Shown here: positions 42,595 through 51,269 of the stretch, piece by piece
Position numbering within the stretch: position 1 is the stretch's first letter
Layout: the number at the start of each line of letters is the position of its first letter
The notes under the pieces: generated by a model
Seen by the model: only the letters and a program-made list of their open reading frames with translations
What the model was told of the DNA's origin: nothing
Database searches by the model: none
Translations under genes and position numbers: made by a program
DNA from: Nannocystis sp. RBIL2
GTDB taxonomy: Bacteria > Myxococcota_A > Polyangia > Nannocystales > Nannocystaceae
NCBI RefSeq assembly: GCF_026626745.1
Contig: NZ_JAPNJW010000002.1
Coordinates: forward strand, 5,294,151 to 5,358,150
Length of the DNA: 64,000 nt
Direction of reading: 5' to 3'

Positions 42595-44001
42595 TCACCC
42601 GCCGCCAGGCTCGATCGACAGCCCGAGGTAGATCACCGACGGGTCGCTCGGCAGGAACGCGATCACCGTGTCGTGCCACATGTTGTGCGTCAGCGTGATC
42701 GCGTCGGTGCCGTAATCGTAGCGGTACAGGTCGGTCCCGTACGCCTGATAATTCGAGCCGAACACGAAGTACAGCACGTCGGGGTCGGTCGGGTGGGCGA
42801 ACAGGTGGTTGCCGTTGTACAGCGTGGCCTCGTTGGCCTCGATGACCGCGTCGAACGTCAGGCCGCCGTCCTCCGAGCGATACACGTGGCGATGGGTCTG
42901 CTCGTTGGGGTCTTCGAGGTCGAGGCCCTCGACCCACACGATGTCGCCGTCGACCGGCGAGACCACCAGGTTGAAGCCGTTGGACTTGCCTGGGCTGAGC
43001 CCGGTCGCGCTCTGCCAGCCCTCGCCGGCGTCGTGCGACGCCAGCACGCCCTCGGACAGCGCGCCGAACAGCACGTGGTCGATGTCCTGCGGGTCGAACG
43101 CGGCGCGGTAGGCCAGCGAGCCAGCGAACGCGGGGATCCCGATCTGCTGCCACGACAGGCCGGCGTCGACCGAGTCCCACACGCGCCCGGCGCTGTCGCC
43201 GATCCGCACGTGATCGGGGTCGCCGGGGTCGACCCCGAGGCCGACGATCCCGTCCTGCCCGGCCGGCGAGCTCAGCTTCGTGATCACCTCGTCGTCGACG
43301 CGCACGATCGCCTCGTTGTTGTCGCCGTACGCGTACGCCCGCGTCTCGCCGGCCGCGTGCAGGCGCACCGCCGGCGCGTTCGGGTTGCCGGCCGCGCCGA
43401 TCGAGTGCCACGAGCAGCCCGCGTCGCTCGACGCCAAGATCTGCTGCCCCGAGCCCGCCAGCATCGCCCCCGGCTTGCCGAGCGCGACCAGCCCGAAGGT
43501 GTACGTGACCGGCTGGATCTGCTGGTCCATCGGCGCCAGCGTCGTCCCCTGATCGAAGCTGAACGTCACCGCCCCCGTCCCCGTCACCGACGCGCAATTC
43601 GGCGGCTGCCAGCCCTCGTTGTTGCCGGTCGTCGAATCGGTGGTGCTCGCGTCGGTGTCGCTCGTGCTCGTCGTCGTCTCCGCCGTCGTGCTGGTGTCCT
43701 CGGTGGTCGTCTCGACCGCCGTGGTCGCAGTGGTCGGCTCCACCGTCGTCGTCTGCGTGCCGGTCGGCTCCACCGACGTCACCGTCGAGCTGGTCGGCGC
43801 GTCGGTGGTCGTGTCATCGGTCGTGGTCGACGACGGATCGGTCGACGTCTCGGTGGTCTGCGAAGTGGTCTGCGTGGTCGTGTCGGTCTCGCTGCCGGTC
43901 TGGCCGACGGGCAGATCGTCGACGCAGGCGCCGAGCAGGCACGCGGGCCCGGACAGCAGCAGGATGCGCAGGGAGATCGAGGTTGCGGGCAAGTAAGTCA
44001 T
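42595..44001 (-). CDS. BNR/sortilin-type propeller lipoprotein
   Basis: A 468-residue lipoprotein: signal peptide (lipobox LLGAC, Cys about 26) followed by VDDLPVGQTG, a mature N-terminus often seen in Nannocystaceae lipoproteins; a Thr/Ser-rich linker of about 100 residues; then a propeller with Asp-box turns (SSDAGCSWHSIG, SVDAGLSWQQIG, SHDAGEGWQSATG, SEDGGLTFDAV). Similar proteins are annotated as BNR-repeat or autolysis-inducing proteins; no catalytic residues stand out. It lies directly after the sigma-factor operon on the same strand, 48 bases behind the anti-sigma-like gene. Confidence 0.75.
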   Translation of the reverse strand: MTYLPATSISLRILLLSGPACLLGACVDDLPVGQTGSETDTTTQTTSQTTETSTDPSSTTTDDTTTDAPTSSTVTSVEPTGTQTTTVEPTTATTAVETTTEDTSTTAETTTSTSDTDASTTDSTTGNNEGWQPPNCASVTGTGAVTFSFDQGTTLAPMDQQIQPVTYTFGLVALGKPGAMLAGSGQQILASSDAGCSWHSIGAAGNPNAPAVRLHAAGETRAYAYGDNNEAIVRVDDEVITKLSSPAGQDGIVGLGVDPGDPDHVRIGDSAGRVWDSVDAGLSWQQIGIPAFAGSLAYRAAFDPQDIDHVLFGALSEGVLASHDAGEGWQSATGLSPGKSNGFNLVVSPVDGDIVWVEGLDLEDPNEQTHRHVYRSEDGGLTFDAVIEANEATLYNGNHLFAHPTDPDVLYFVFGSNYQAYGTDLYRYDYGTDAITLTHNMWHDTVIAFLPSDPSVIYLGLSIEPGGG

Positions 44002-44049
44002 GACGGGGTCTCTCGTTGCGAGTGTGTTTCCCGCCCGCGACCTCCGCCA

Positions 44050-44892
44050 TTAATCCATCGTCGTTTGTTCCGTCGCCGCTGCAGCCACCGGGCACGCCGC
44101 GCGGACCCGCTCGCGGTACGCCGATCGCGGGTACGCGTTCACAAAGGCTCGCCGCGCGCGCTCGCCTCGAGCCACCTCGCCGGCGTTGCACAGCGCCACC
44201 ACGCGCAGCGCCTCGCGCTCCTCGGCCAGGCTGCCGCGGGCGAACTTCCGTGCATGCGCATCGATCGCCGCCAGCGCGGCCGCGGGTCGTTCGGCGTCGA
44301 GGGCGTCCTTGATCTGCTGAATCAGCATTAATTCTTCGAGCACCGGATCTGCGGACGCATCCGCCCCCCGCGGCGAATCCGCCACGACGTGACGCGCCTG
44401 CGATCGCGCCGGTCGGCGCGGCGCAGGATCCGCCGCGCCCATCTCGGTCGTCGCCGCGACTTCGACCATCGCGGGCTCCGGCTCGACGGTTTCCACCGCC
44501 GCCGGCTCGGTCACCACCGGCGGCTCCGCGATCGCGTGCACGACATGGCCGCGCGGCGCCTCGATCGCTTTCGGCGTGACCGTCCCCTGCGCGGGCTCGT
44601 GGTCATGCGCGTCCAGCAGCATGTCGGCCGGCCCGCTCATCTGCTGCCGCGCGCTCACCAGCCAATACGAGGACGCCCCGATCAGCGCCAGCGCGGCCGC
44701 GAGGGCCAGCCAGACGCCGGCGAAGCCGCGACGCTGCCGTCGCGGCGGGCGCAGCGGGATCACCGTCGCCGAGCGGGCCGCAGTCGCTGCCATCAATGCG
44801 CGCGCCATTCGTTCGCGCGCCGCCTCGGACGGGCGCTCGCGGTCGCGGTACGCCGCGACGAGCTCGGGCGTGGTCACGGGTTCGTCGCGCAT
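44050..44892 (-). CDS. single-TM partner protein of the ECF sigma factor (anti-sigma-like)
   Basis: A 280-residue protein with a cytoplasmic N-terminus (about 1-50, MRDEPVTTPELVAAYRDRE), one membrane helix (about 57-80, VWLALAAALALIGASSYWLV) and a periplasmic part with a Pro/Val/Glu linker and C-terminal helical repeats (LEELMLIQQIKDALD, LAAIDAHARKFARGSL, TPR-like). No HxxxCxxC zinc motif is present, so it is not a classical ZAS anti-sigma factor. It overlaps the sigma gene by 19 bases, the usual layout for sigma/anti-sigma pairs. Confidence 0.65.
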   Translation of the reverse strand: MRDEPVTTPELVAAYRDRERPSEAARERMARALMAATAARSATVIPLRPPRRQRRGFAGVWLALAAALALIGASSYWLVSARQQMSGPADMLLDAHDHEPAQGTVTPKAIEAPRGHVVHAIAEPPVVTEPAAVETVEPEPAMVEVAATTEMGAADPAPRRPARSQARHVVADSPRGADASADPVLEELMLIQQIKDALDAERPAAALAAIDAHARKFARGSLAEEREALRVVALCNAGEVARGERARRAFVNAYPRSAYRERVRAACPVAAAATEQTTMD

Positions 44893-45464
44893 GCGTGCCT
44901 CCGTTCGTCGCGCGCGTGCAGCCGCAGGCGGAATCGCTCGAGTCGGGCCCGCGCCGCCCGCAGCCGCGAATACACCGTGCCCAGCGGGATCGCCAGCGCC
45001 TCGGCGATCTCGTCCGCCGTCATCTCCTCGATCTCCGTCATCTGAAATACCAGGCGCTTGTCGAGGTCGAGCTCGTCGAGGAACGCCTGCATCAGCGCCG
45101 CCGCCTGCTGCACCCGCACCGTCGCGTCGGGCTCGCGCGCCGTCTCCTGCGGCTGCGGCAGCGCGGCCAGGTGGCGCTCGCGGCGGGCGTAGCTGCGCTT
45201 GTCGTGCAGCACCAGGTTGCGGGTGATGCCGAACAGCCACGCCCGCATCGACCCGCCCGGGCGGAATGTGTGAAGTCGGTGATGCACGCAGAGGAACACC
45301 TCCTGGGTGACGTCCTCGGCGGCGTCGGCGGGGATCCCCAGGCTCCGGGCGATCCGCCACACATAGTCCACGTGCGCGCGATAGATCTCCATTAAGTCCG
45401 GCGCGCCAGGCTCCGCGGACATCGGCGCGTCCTCGGCGTGCGGCGGTTCGGCCAGGGGGATCAT
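44874..45464 (-). CDS. ECF-type RNA polymerase sigma factor
   Basis: A 196-residue group IV sigma factor that directs RNA polymerase to stress or envelope promoters. Region 2: YRAHVDYVWRIARSLGIPADAAEDVTQEVF (ends quoted: YRAHVDYVWRIARS, DAAEDVTQEVF) and MRAWLFGITRNLVL. Region 4: LVFQMTEIEEMTADEIAEAL followed by the HTH IPLGTVYSRLRAARARLERF. It is downstream of an outer-membrane protein gene (82-base gap) and upstream of its membrane partner, suggesting that the operon senses envelope state. Confidence 0.93.
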   Translation of the reverse strand: MIPLAEPPHAEDAPMSAEPGAPDLMEIYRAHVDYVWRIARSLGIPADAAEDVTQEVFLCVHHRLHTFRPGGSMRAWLFGITRNLVLHDKRSYARRERHLAALPQPQETAREPDATVRVQQAAALMQAFLDELDLDKRLVFQMTEIEEMTADEIAEALAIPLGTVYSRLRAARARLERFRLRLHARDERRHACATNP

Positions 45465-45546
45465 GGCCGCCTGCTTTCCCGCAGCGAGGCCCTGCCATTA
45501 ATGAGAATGCAGCGCGATCGCGCGCGGTGACGGGTCCTCCTCCGCA

Positions 45547-46737
45547 TCAGAAAAACCGCGCCTCCAGCTGCAGCCCGGCGCGCAGGCCCACGGCCCCGAA
45601 GCGGAAGATCGGCTCGCGGTTATAGAGGAGGGTCGGCCGGTGCAGCGGCACCACCAGCTCGGCCTGGATCAGCAGCGCCCCGTGGCCCCGCAGCGCCCGC
45701 GGGGCCCATGCCAGCCCGCCACCGACCAGAGTCGCGCCCCACCACGTCCGGCGCTCGAGGTTGACCTCGCTGCCGACGCCCGCGGCGCGCAGCGCTCCGA
45801 ACTCGAGGCCGAGCGCCGCCTGCAGCTCGACCGGCCCGACCCGCCGCACCGGCCCGACCCGCAGCGCCCCCGCGTGCAGCGCCAGCTCAGCGCCGATCTG
45901 CGGGTCCTCGGCCCAGCGCGCCGGGCTGCGGAACCATCCCGCGTAGCCGAGCGCGACCCGCAGCCGCGACCACGCCACGCCCAGCCCCGCCGCCAGCCCT
46001 GCCGTCGCCCGCGGCAACACGCCCACCGCCAGCGCCGGCCCGACCTGCACGAAGGCGCGCGGACGCCCCCCGCCGACCCCGTCCGCCGCGCGCCCGCGCG
46101 CCTGCATCCCGTCTGCCGCGCGCCCGCGCGCCTGCGTCCCGTCTGCCGCGCGCTCGCGCCCCTCGCCGCCCGTCTCCGCCGGCCTCGCTCCCGTCGCTCC
46201 CGCGCGCTCGCGCCCCTCGCCGCCCGTCTCCGCCGACCCCGCTCCCGCCTCGCCCGCGCGAACGCGCCCCTCGCGATCCCTCGCCTCCGCCTCCGGCACG
46301 GGCACCGCCAGCGGAATCTCCTCGGGCGCCGCGCCCGAGGCCGGCCCGACCAGCGCGATGCCGACGAGCAACGCCGTCGCGTTCGCCGTCGCCTCGCAGT
46401 CGTGCAGCGTCAGCCGGCGCTCGGTCGACCCGTCGCGGCCCGAGAACACGACCACTAGCAGCCACCCCCCGCCCTGCCGCTCGACCCGCGCCCGCACGGC
46501 GCTCACGGCCGGGGACACTGGCCGGGCCCCCACGACCTCGCCGATCCGCGCCACCACCCGCTCGGCCGAGGGGCAGCCCGCCGGCGCCTCCCAGCCGATC
46601 GTCGGCATCGCCGGCGCCCGCGCCGGCAGCAACCCCAGCAGCCCGCCGAACGCGACCGCGACCCGACTGCGGCGCGCGCGATCACGACTCCTCGGCTGCT
46701 GCGGGCTGCGCACGGCGCTCGTCCGCGGTGATACCAC
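45547..46737 (-). CDS. outer-membrane-type beta protein with repeat linker
   Basis: A 396-residue exported protein: N-terminal signal region (about 25-45), a domain with APAGCPSAERVVARIGEVVG typical of myxobacterial DUF proteins placed before sigma genes, a low-complexity linker (about 150-235) with repeats of GGEGRERAGATG and ARGRAADGMQ, then about eight amphipathic beta strands ending in LQLEARFF with the terminal Phe of outer-membrane barrels. GTG start at 46737, after which Arg-rich residues precede the hydrophobic core. First gene of the sigma operon; function unknown. Confidence 0.6.
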   Translation of the reverse strand: MVSPRTSAVRSPQQPRSRDRARRSRVAVAFGGLLGLLPARAPAMPTIGWEAPAGCPSAERVVARIGEVVGARPVSPAVSAVRARVERQGGGWLLVVVFSGRDGSTERRLTLHDCEATANATALLVGIALVGPASGAAPEEIPLAVPVPEAEARDREGRVRAGEAGAGSAETGGEGRERAGATGARPAETGGEGRERAADGTQARGRAADGMQARGRAADGVGGGRPRAFVQVGPALAVGVLPRATAGLAAGLGVAWSRLRVALGYAGWFRSPARWAEDPQIGAELALHAGALRVGPVRRVGPVELQAALGLEFGALRAAGVGSEVNLERRTWWGATLVGGGLAWAPRALRGHGALLIQAELVVPLHRPTLLYNREPIFRFGAVGLRAGLQLEARFF

Positions 46738-46894
46738 CTGCGCCCGGCGAGCGCCGCGCCGGTGTTCGCGGTCGGCCTCGCGCCACGCGCAGCGCGCCCA
46801 TCACCCCTCGCGTCGCACGATTCGCCATGCCGGCGCGACGGACCGCTTCGTCGCGCGAGTCGCGAGCCACGTCAATAATGGCACCATCCTGCCA

Positions 46895-47332
46895 TCATAC
46901 GTACTTCCACGAACCATCGCCGTAGTCCTGGACGATGACCCATCGGCTCTCTGCCGGATGATAACCGACGATCCCCGAGAACGTGCGGTCGAACCCGAAC
47001 AACGCCCGCGTCTCCTCATGGGTCAGCAGGCAGACGCTCGTGATGCGATTCGCTACTACGATCGCCGCCGGCGCGTCGAACAGCGTCTTGCAGCGCGCGC
47101 ACCGCCAGACGGAGTAATCGTCGTCCAGATCGAACGCATAGATCGGCGCGAGCGGGGCGACCCGCAACCGCTCCTGTTCGGTCTCCCTGTCCCACCGGAT
47201 GGCGTCGCCGATCCGGTACCAACGCTCGAGCGCGCCGATCACGATTCGGATGTGCCCATCGGTGTTCTCAAATTCAGCGCCGCAGATCGGGCAAATCACC
47301 GGCGTCTCGACGTAGGAGTACGACTCCCTCAT
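46895..47332 (-). CDS. zinc-ribbon protein of unknown function
   Basis: A 145-residue soluble protein with two Cys pairs, CPICGAEF (14-21) and CARCKTLF (about 78-85), suggesting one zinc ribbon. Between them are RIVIGALERWYRIGDAIRWD and a Leu-rich strand; the C-terminal part is HTN-like alpha/beta with GYHPAESRWVIVQDYGDGSW. I do not recognise the family. Less extreme GC than neighbours. Start: ATG at 47332 with GGAGA-like sequence about ten bases upstream. Confidence 0.6.
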   Translation of the reverse strand: MRESYSYVETPVICPICGAEFENTDGHIRIVIGALERWYRIGDAIRWDRETEQERLRVAPLAPIYAFDLDDDYSVWRCARCKTLFDAPAAIVVANRITSVCLLTHEETRALFGFDRTFSGIVGYHPAESRWVIVQDYGDGSWKYV

Positions 47333-47540
47333 GGAGAACAGAGTCTCCCATCCAGCCCGCGCGAGCGCCAGCGGCCTCCCCTTGCCTCCCGGTCGCGGCC
47401 AGTGCTCCGCGGACGACAGTCTCGCCAGGATCTCCCGCGCCCTCGCCGATCGCTTCGGAGCCCGCAGTCGCGGCAGCTCGCGGGCCGCTCGCTCTGCGGG
47501 CGTGCGCGACGAGGGTCCGCGCGGCGGGTGAGGACGGGAA

Positions 47541-47885
47541 TCAATCGTCGACTTCGTAGCCGTAGAGGGTGTGTTGGTCGGCCCAGTTGAAGAAGTCTTC
47601 GAGCTCGATGTCCTGGCCGGCGGCGAAGGCGATTCCGGTCGGGAAGGTGATGTGATTGAACAGCCGCATGGGATCGAAGATCCGGTTGAGCGCCACGCGC
47701 GAGCCCGACCGCAGCATGCGGGTGCTGACGGCCGCCTGATTGACGACCGACATCGTCCACGACGTCACCACGAACACCCTGCCGGCCGGCACGGAGTAGA
47801 TCGCGTGCACGCCCGGCCCGGCCTGATCGAGGGTGAGGAGCCGGAGGTCGGCCGGCTCGATGCAACATTTATCCTTTTTTGCCAT
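47541..47885 (-). CDS. small beta-rich protein of unknown function
   Basis: A 114-residue protein, no signal peptide, rich in strands (HAIYSVPAGRVFVVTSWTMSVV, ALNRIFDPMRLFNHITFPTG shown in parts) with a jelly-roll or phage tail-fibre-like hydrophobic pattern. The start is fixed by GGAGAAAC immediately before the ATG at 47885. The N-terminal KKDKCC carries adjacent Cys residues. Family unknown; nearby genes give no clue. Confidence 0.6.
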   Translation of the reverse strand: MAKKDKCCIEPADLRLLTLDQAGPGVHAIYSVPAGRVFVVTSWTMSVVNQAAVSTRMLRSGSRVALNRIFDPMRLFNHITFPTGIAFAAGQDIELEDFFNWADQHTLYGYEVDD

Positions 47886-48105
47886 AGTTTCTCCAAAGCG
47901 AGCAGCCATCGCCGGTTCGACAGGAACCCGCACGCTGCTCCTCGTCAACGTAGCCGGGCCAACGCGGCCGAGCCACGGGCAAGATCGCCACGCGCGTCGG
48001 CGGACCTCGTGGCGCTTCGGATCCAGACCGGACAGGAGGAGCCTTGAGCTCGATATGGACTGTGAAGCCGGAGGCCGGACACCACACCCGCTCAGCCGGG
48101 CAATC

Positions 48106-48438
48106 TCAATAGTATCGGTCGATGATCGGCAGCACTTTGTACGCGACCACCGCGCCGAGCATATACGGCACCGCGTACCACAGCGGCCGCGGCGTCGCCG
48201 AAGGCAGCAGCGCGACCACGACGGTAGCGGTCGCCCCCATCGCCAAGAACAACCACCACACGATCTCCATGATTTCCCAGCGCAGGTCAGCGCCCGCGAT
48301 GACACTGCCGCGCGGCGCGTAGCCGAGGCTCGGGTGCACCACCAGCATGACGCAGAGCCCGCCGGCGATCATGGAGAGCACGCGCATGATCCGGCCGTGT
48401 CGCCTCCAGCGTGACGGAGCCGCGGCGTCGACGACCAT
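48106..48438 (-). CDS. three-helix membrane protein of unknown function
   Basis: A 110-residue inner-membrane protein with hydrophobic helices at about 19-38, 57-78 and 86-103 (VLSMIAGGLCVMLVV, VWWLFLAMGATATVVVALL, YAVPYMLGAVVAYKVLP). No motif known. The ATG at 48438 follows TACCAT by six bases. It diverges from the SDR gene. Confidence 0.6.
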   Translation of the reverse strand: MVVDAAAPSRWRRHGRIMRVLSMIAGGLCVMLVVHPSLGYAPRGSVIAGADLRWEIMEIVWWLFLAMGATATVVVALLPSATPRPLWYAVPYMLGAVVAYKVLPIIDRYY

Positions 48439-48771
48439 GGTGGCATGGTAGCCGCAGCCCTGATCACGATCAACGGCCGTCGCCGGCGAGTCAGAACCGC
48501 TCCGTCGACGCCCCCCATCCGGCCCGCGGCGTTTACATCGGCCGCTCGCCCGCCCAATGCTGTCACCTGCCCTTTCGGCCATATGGGCGACATCGCGCAC
48601 ATTGCGCTCACGCTCCATCCGCTCTTCGCGCCTTCGTCGCGGCCAGCGGGCCCTGCCGTGTTCGAACGCCCGAGCGCTCGCTTGCGGCTCCCCGCGTTGA
48701 CAGTCAGGCCGCCTGTGCCACGAGTCCCTCGGCACCTCAGCCCACGACGCCAGGACGAACCGGAGACAGCC
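48439..48771. other. divergent intergenic region
   Basis: It holds TACCAT (48445-48450) for the membrane-protein gene; CGGAGA about nine bases before the SDR start. No other feature. Confidence 0.4.
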
Positions 48772-49653
48772 ATGGGCAACGCATCGAAGCGCGACGAGAA
48801 GGAAGAGCAGCGGCCGGAGCAGACCCAGAAGCCGCCGGGCAAGGAGTCGAAGATGACGCCGCGCCCGAAGTTCAAGCGGCCCGAGTACCGCGGCAGCGGC
48901 AAGCTCGAGGGCCGGGTCGCGCTCATCACCGGGGGCGACAGCGGCATCGGCCGCGCCACTGCGGTGCTGTTCGCCCGCGAGGGCGCCGACGTCGCCATCG
49001 TCTATTTGAGCGAGGACAGCGACGCGCGCGAGACCGCCGCCCAGGTCGAGAAAGAGGGCCGCGCCTGCCTGTCGATCCGCGGCGACATCGGCGACGGCGC
49101 GCTCTGCCGCGACGCCGTCCGCCAGGTCGTCGACCGCTTCGGCCGCCTCGACATCCTCGTCAACAACGCCGCCGAGCAGCACCCCAAGGACAAGCTCGAG
49201 GACATCGACGAGGAGCAGCTCGTCCGCACCTTCCGCACCAACATCTTCTCGATGTTCTTCCTGACCCAGGCCGCGCTGCCGCACCTGCGCAAGCAAGAAG
49301 GCGCCAGCGTCCTCAACACCACCTCCGTCACCGCCTACCGCGGCAGCGGCGGCCTGCTCGACTACAGCGCCACCAAGGGGGCGATCGTCGCCTTCACCCG
49401 CTCGCTCGCGGCCAACCTCGCGAGCGACGGCATCCGCGTCAATGCGGTCGCCCCCGGCCCGATCTGGACCCCCCTGATCCCCTCCACCTTCGACCCCGAA
49501 AAAGTCGCCAGCTTCGGCAGCGACAGCCCGCTCGGCCGCGCCGGCGAGCCCGAGGAGTGCGCCACCTGCTTCGTCTTCCTCGCCAGCGCCGACGCCTCGT
49601 ACATGACCGGCCAGGTGCTCCACCCCAATGGCGGCGAGATCGTCAACGGCTGA
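48772..49653 (+). CDS. short-chain dehydrogenase, general-stress (YdaD/GSP39-like) type
   Basis: A 293-residue NAD(P)-dependent SDR with a charged N-terminal extension (about 1-45, rich in Lys, Glu and Pro). Motifs: cofactor loop ALITGGDSGIGRATAV, VNNAAEQ, and catalytic Ser (NTTSVTAY) with Tyr-x3-Lys (DYSATKGA), then RVNAVAPGPIWTPLIP. The extension and GGDSGIGRA are typical of the Bacillus GSP39/YhdF-like oxidoreductases induced by stress. Substrate unknown. First gene of an operon: the next start lies 26 bases inside its 3' end. Confidence 0.9.
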   Translation: MGNASKRDEKEEQRPEQTQKPPGKESKMTPRPKFKRPEYRGSGKLEGRVALITGGDSGIGRATAVLFAREGADVAIVYLSEDSDARETAAQVEKEGRACLSIRGDIGDGALCRDAVRQVVDRFGRLDILVNNAAEQHPKDKLEDIDEEQLVRTFRTNIFSMFFLTQAALPHLRKQEGASVLNTTSVTAYRGSGGLLDYSATKGAIVAFTRSLAANLASDGIRVNAVAPGPIWTPLIPSTFDPEKVASFGSDSPLGRAGEPEECATCFVFLASADASYMTGQVLHPNGGEIVNG

Positions 49654-50125
49654 GCGGCTCGCCGCGGTCGTCTGGCTCGCCTGCGCCTGCGACCTGCCGC
49701 GCGACCCCGAGGGCACCGCCGAGCGCGTGGTCCTCCACGGCCTCCGCGTCGGCGTCGTCCACGAGCCGCCGTGGGCCTGCCGGCGCGACGGTCACTCGCT
49801 CGCCGGCGCCGAGGTCGACCTCGTCCGCGAGTTCGCGCGCGCTCGCGGCCTCGACCTCACCTTCACGTTCGGCGGCGAGACTCGCCTGCTCGCGGCGCTG
49901 CAGCGCTTCGAGTACGACCTCGTGATCGGCGGCCTCGTCGCGGACAGCCCTTACGCCGACGACGTCGGCTTCACTCGCGCCTACCACCGCGCAGTCGACG
50001 GCGAGCACGTGTTCGCTCTGCCGCCGGGCGAGAACGCCTGGACCATGCAGGTCGAGGCGTTCCTCGGCGGCGCCGACATCGACGTCGCCCTCGCGCGGGG
50101 GCGGGCGGACTGCGGTGATTCATGA
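49628..50125 (+). CDS. short family-3 solute-binding protein, lipoprotein-like
   Basis: A 165-residue protein, about two thirds the usual length of bacterial extracellular solute-binding family 3. Signal and lipobox at WLACAC (Cys about 21). Matching elements are LRVGVVHEPPWACRRDG, AGAEVDLVREFARARGLDL, ALQRFEYDLVIGGL, and DDVGFTRAYH. The distal lobe is abbreviated (HVFALPPGENAWTMQVEAFL near the end). It may bind amino acids or another small solute without an ABC permease. ATGA overlap with the next gene (50122-50125) and overlap with the SDR gene point to a coupled operon. Confidence 0.7.
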   Translation: MAARSSTAERLAAVVWLACACDLPRDPEGTAERVVLHGLRVGVVHEPPWACRRDGHSLAGAEVDLVREFARARGLDLTFTFGGETRLLAALQRFEYDLVIGGLVADSPYADDVGFTRAYHRAVDGEHVFALPPGENAWTMQVEAFLGGADIDVALARGRADCGDS

Positions 50126-51108
50126 GCGAGCGCTGGGGTCACACGCCGGCCCACGAGCTCCCGTGCAGCAAGGAGCCGTCGATGCGCCGCGCCGAGCGGG
50201 TCGAGCAGGTCTCGCTGCTTTACTTCGTCACCGCGATCGCCTTCACCGCCCTGGTGATGGGCGAGTCGCAGGCGATGAAGACGGTGTGGATCGACGACAT
50301 CCTCGGCATGGTCCCGCCGTTCGCGGTGCTGGTCGCCGCCCGCCTGCGCCGGCGCGAGGCCACCGACACCTATCGCTACGGCTACCACCGCGCGGTCACC
50401 ATCGCCTTCCTGGTCGCCGCGGTCGCCCTCCTCGGCTTCGGCATCTATCTGCTCGGCGAGAGCCTCTACACCCTGATCCGCGCCGAGCGGCCGACCATCG
50501 GCACCACCACTTTGTTCGGCCGCGACCTCTGGCTCGGCTGGCTCATGCTCGCCGCCCTCGTGTGGAGCGCCGTGCCCACGGTCATCCTCGGGCGGATCAA
50601 GCTGCGCCTCGCCGAGGACCTCCACGACAAGGCGCTCTACACCGACGCGCTCATGAACAAGGCCGACTGGATGACCGGCGCCGCCGGCATGCTCGGCGTC
50701 ATCGGCATCGGCCTCGGCTACTGGTGGGCCGACGCGGTGGCCGCCTGCGCGATCGCCATCGACATCACCCACGACGGCGGCCGCAACCTGCTCGCCGCCT
50801 TCGGCGACCTCATGGACCGTCGCCCTCGCGACGTCGCCTGCCGCAGCGACGACCCGCTGCCCGACCGCCTCGCCGCCGAGCTCGCCGCCCTGCCGTGGGT
50901 CCGCCGCACCTCCGTCCGCCTGCGCGAGCACGGCCACGTCCTCATCGGCGAGGTCTACGTCGTCCCCGTCGACGAGTCCGCCCCGCTGCAGCGCACCGTG
51001 CAGGTCCACTCAGTCGCCCGCGAGCTCGACTGGCGCCTCACCGACCTCACCATCCAGCTCGTCCCCGCCCTCACCCGCGCGGACGACGAAGAAGGCTGCG
51101 AAGGCTGA
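50122..51108 (+). CDS. cation diffusion facilitator-type transporter
   Basis: A 328-residue inner-membrane protein with five to six helices followed by a C-terminal cytoplasmic domain (about 240-325), as in CDF proteins that export Zn, Co, Fe or Mn. Visible features are RYGYHRAVTIAFLVAAV, KALYTDALMNKADWMTGAAG (helix V with the Asp pair, where DALMNKAD replaces the usual HxxxD) and AVAACAIAIDITHDGGRNL. The first metal position in helix II is likewise altered, so the substrate may differ from zinc. Third gene of the SDR-SBP-CDF operon. Confidence 0.85.
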   Translation: MSERWGHTPAHELPCSKEPSMRRAERVEQVSLLYFVTAIAFTALVMGESQAMKTVWIDDILGMVPPFAVLVAARLRRREATDTYRYGYHRAVTIAFLVAAVALLGFGIYLLGESLYTLIRAERPTIGTTTLFGRDLWLGWLMLAALVWSAVPTVILGRIKLRLAEDLHDKALYTDALMNKADWMTGAAGMLGVIGIGLGYWWADAVAACAIAIDITHDGGRNLLAAFGDLMDRRPRDVACRSDDPLPDRLAAELAALPWVRRTSVRLREHGHVLIGEVYVVPVDESAPLQRTVQVHSVARELDWRLTDLTIQLVPALTRADDEEGCEG

Positions 51109-51269
51109 CGCGCACCTCGGCGGCGTCCGCCGCAACCTGTCTCGAAGGACATCTCATTCGCCCCTGGCCAGCCCCCCGCAGTTCCGTCCCCGCCCGGCAG
51201 TGATTCGTCGGGCACGCACCCCATCGCCCGCCGATGGACATTTCGCCCCGTCCCGGCATCCTGAAGGGC

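Noticed and set aside
47331..47531. 66-codon plus-strand frame between two small minus-strand genes
   Set aside because: No ribosome binding site and no homology-like pattern; left unannotated.
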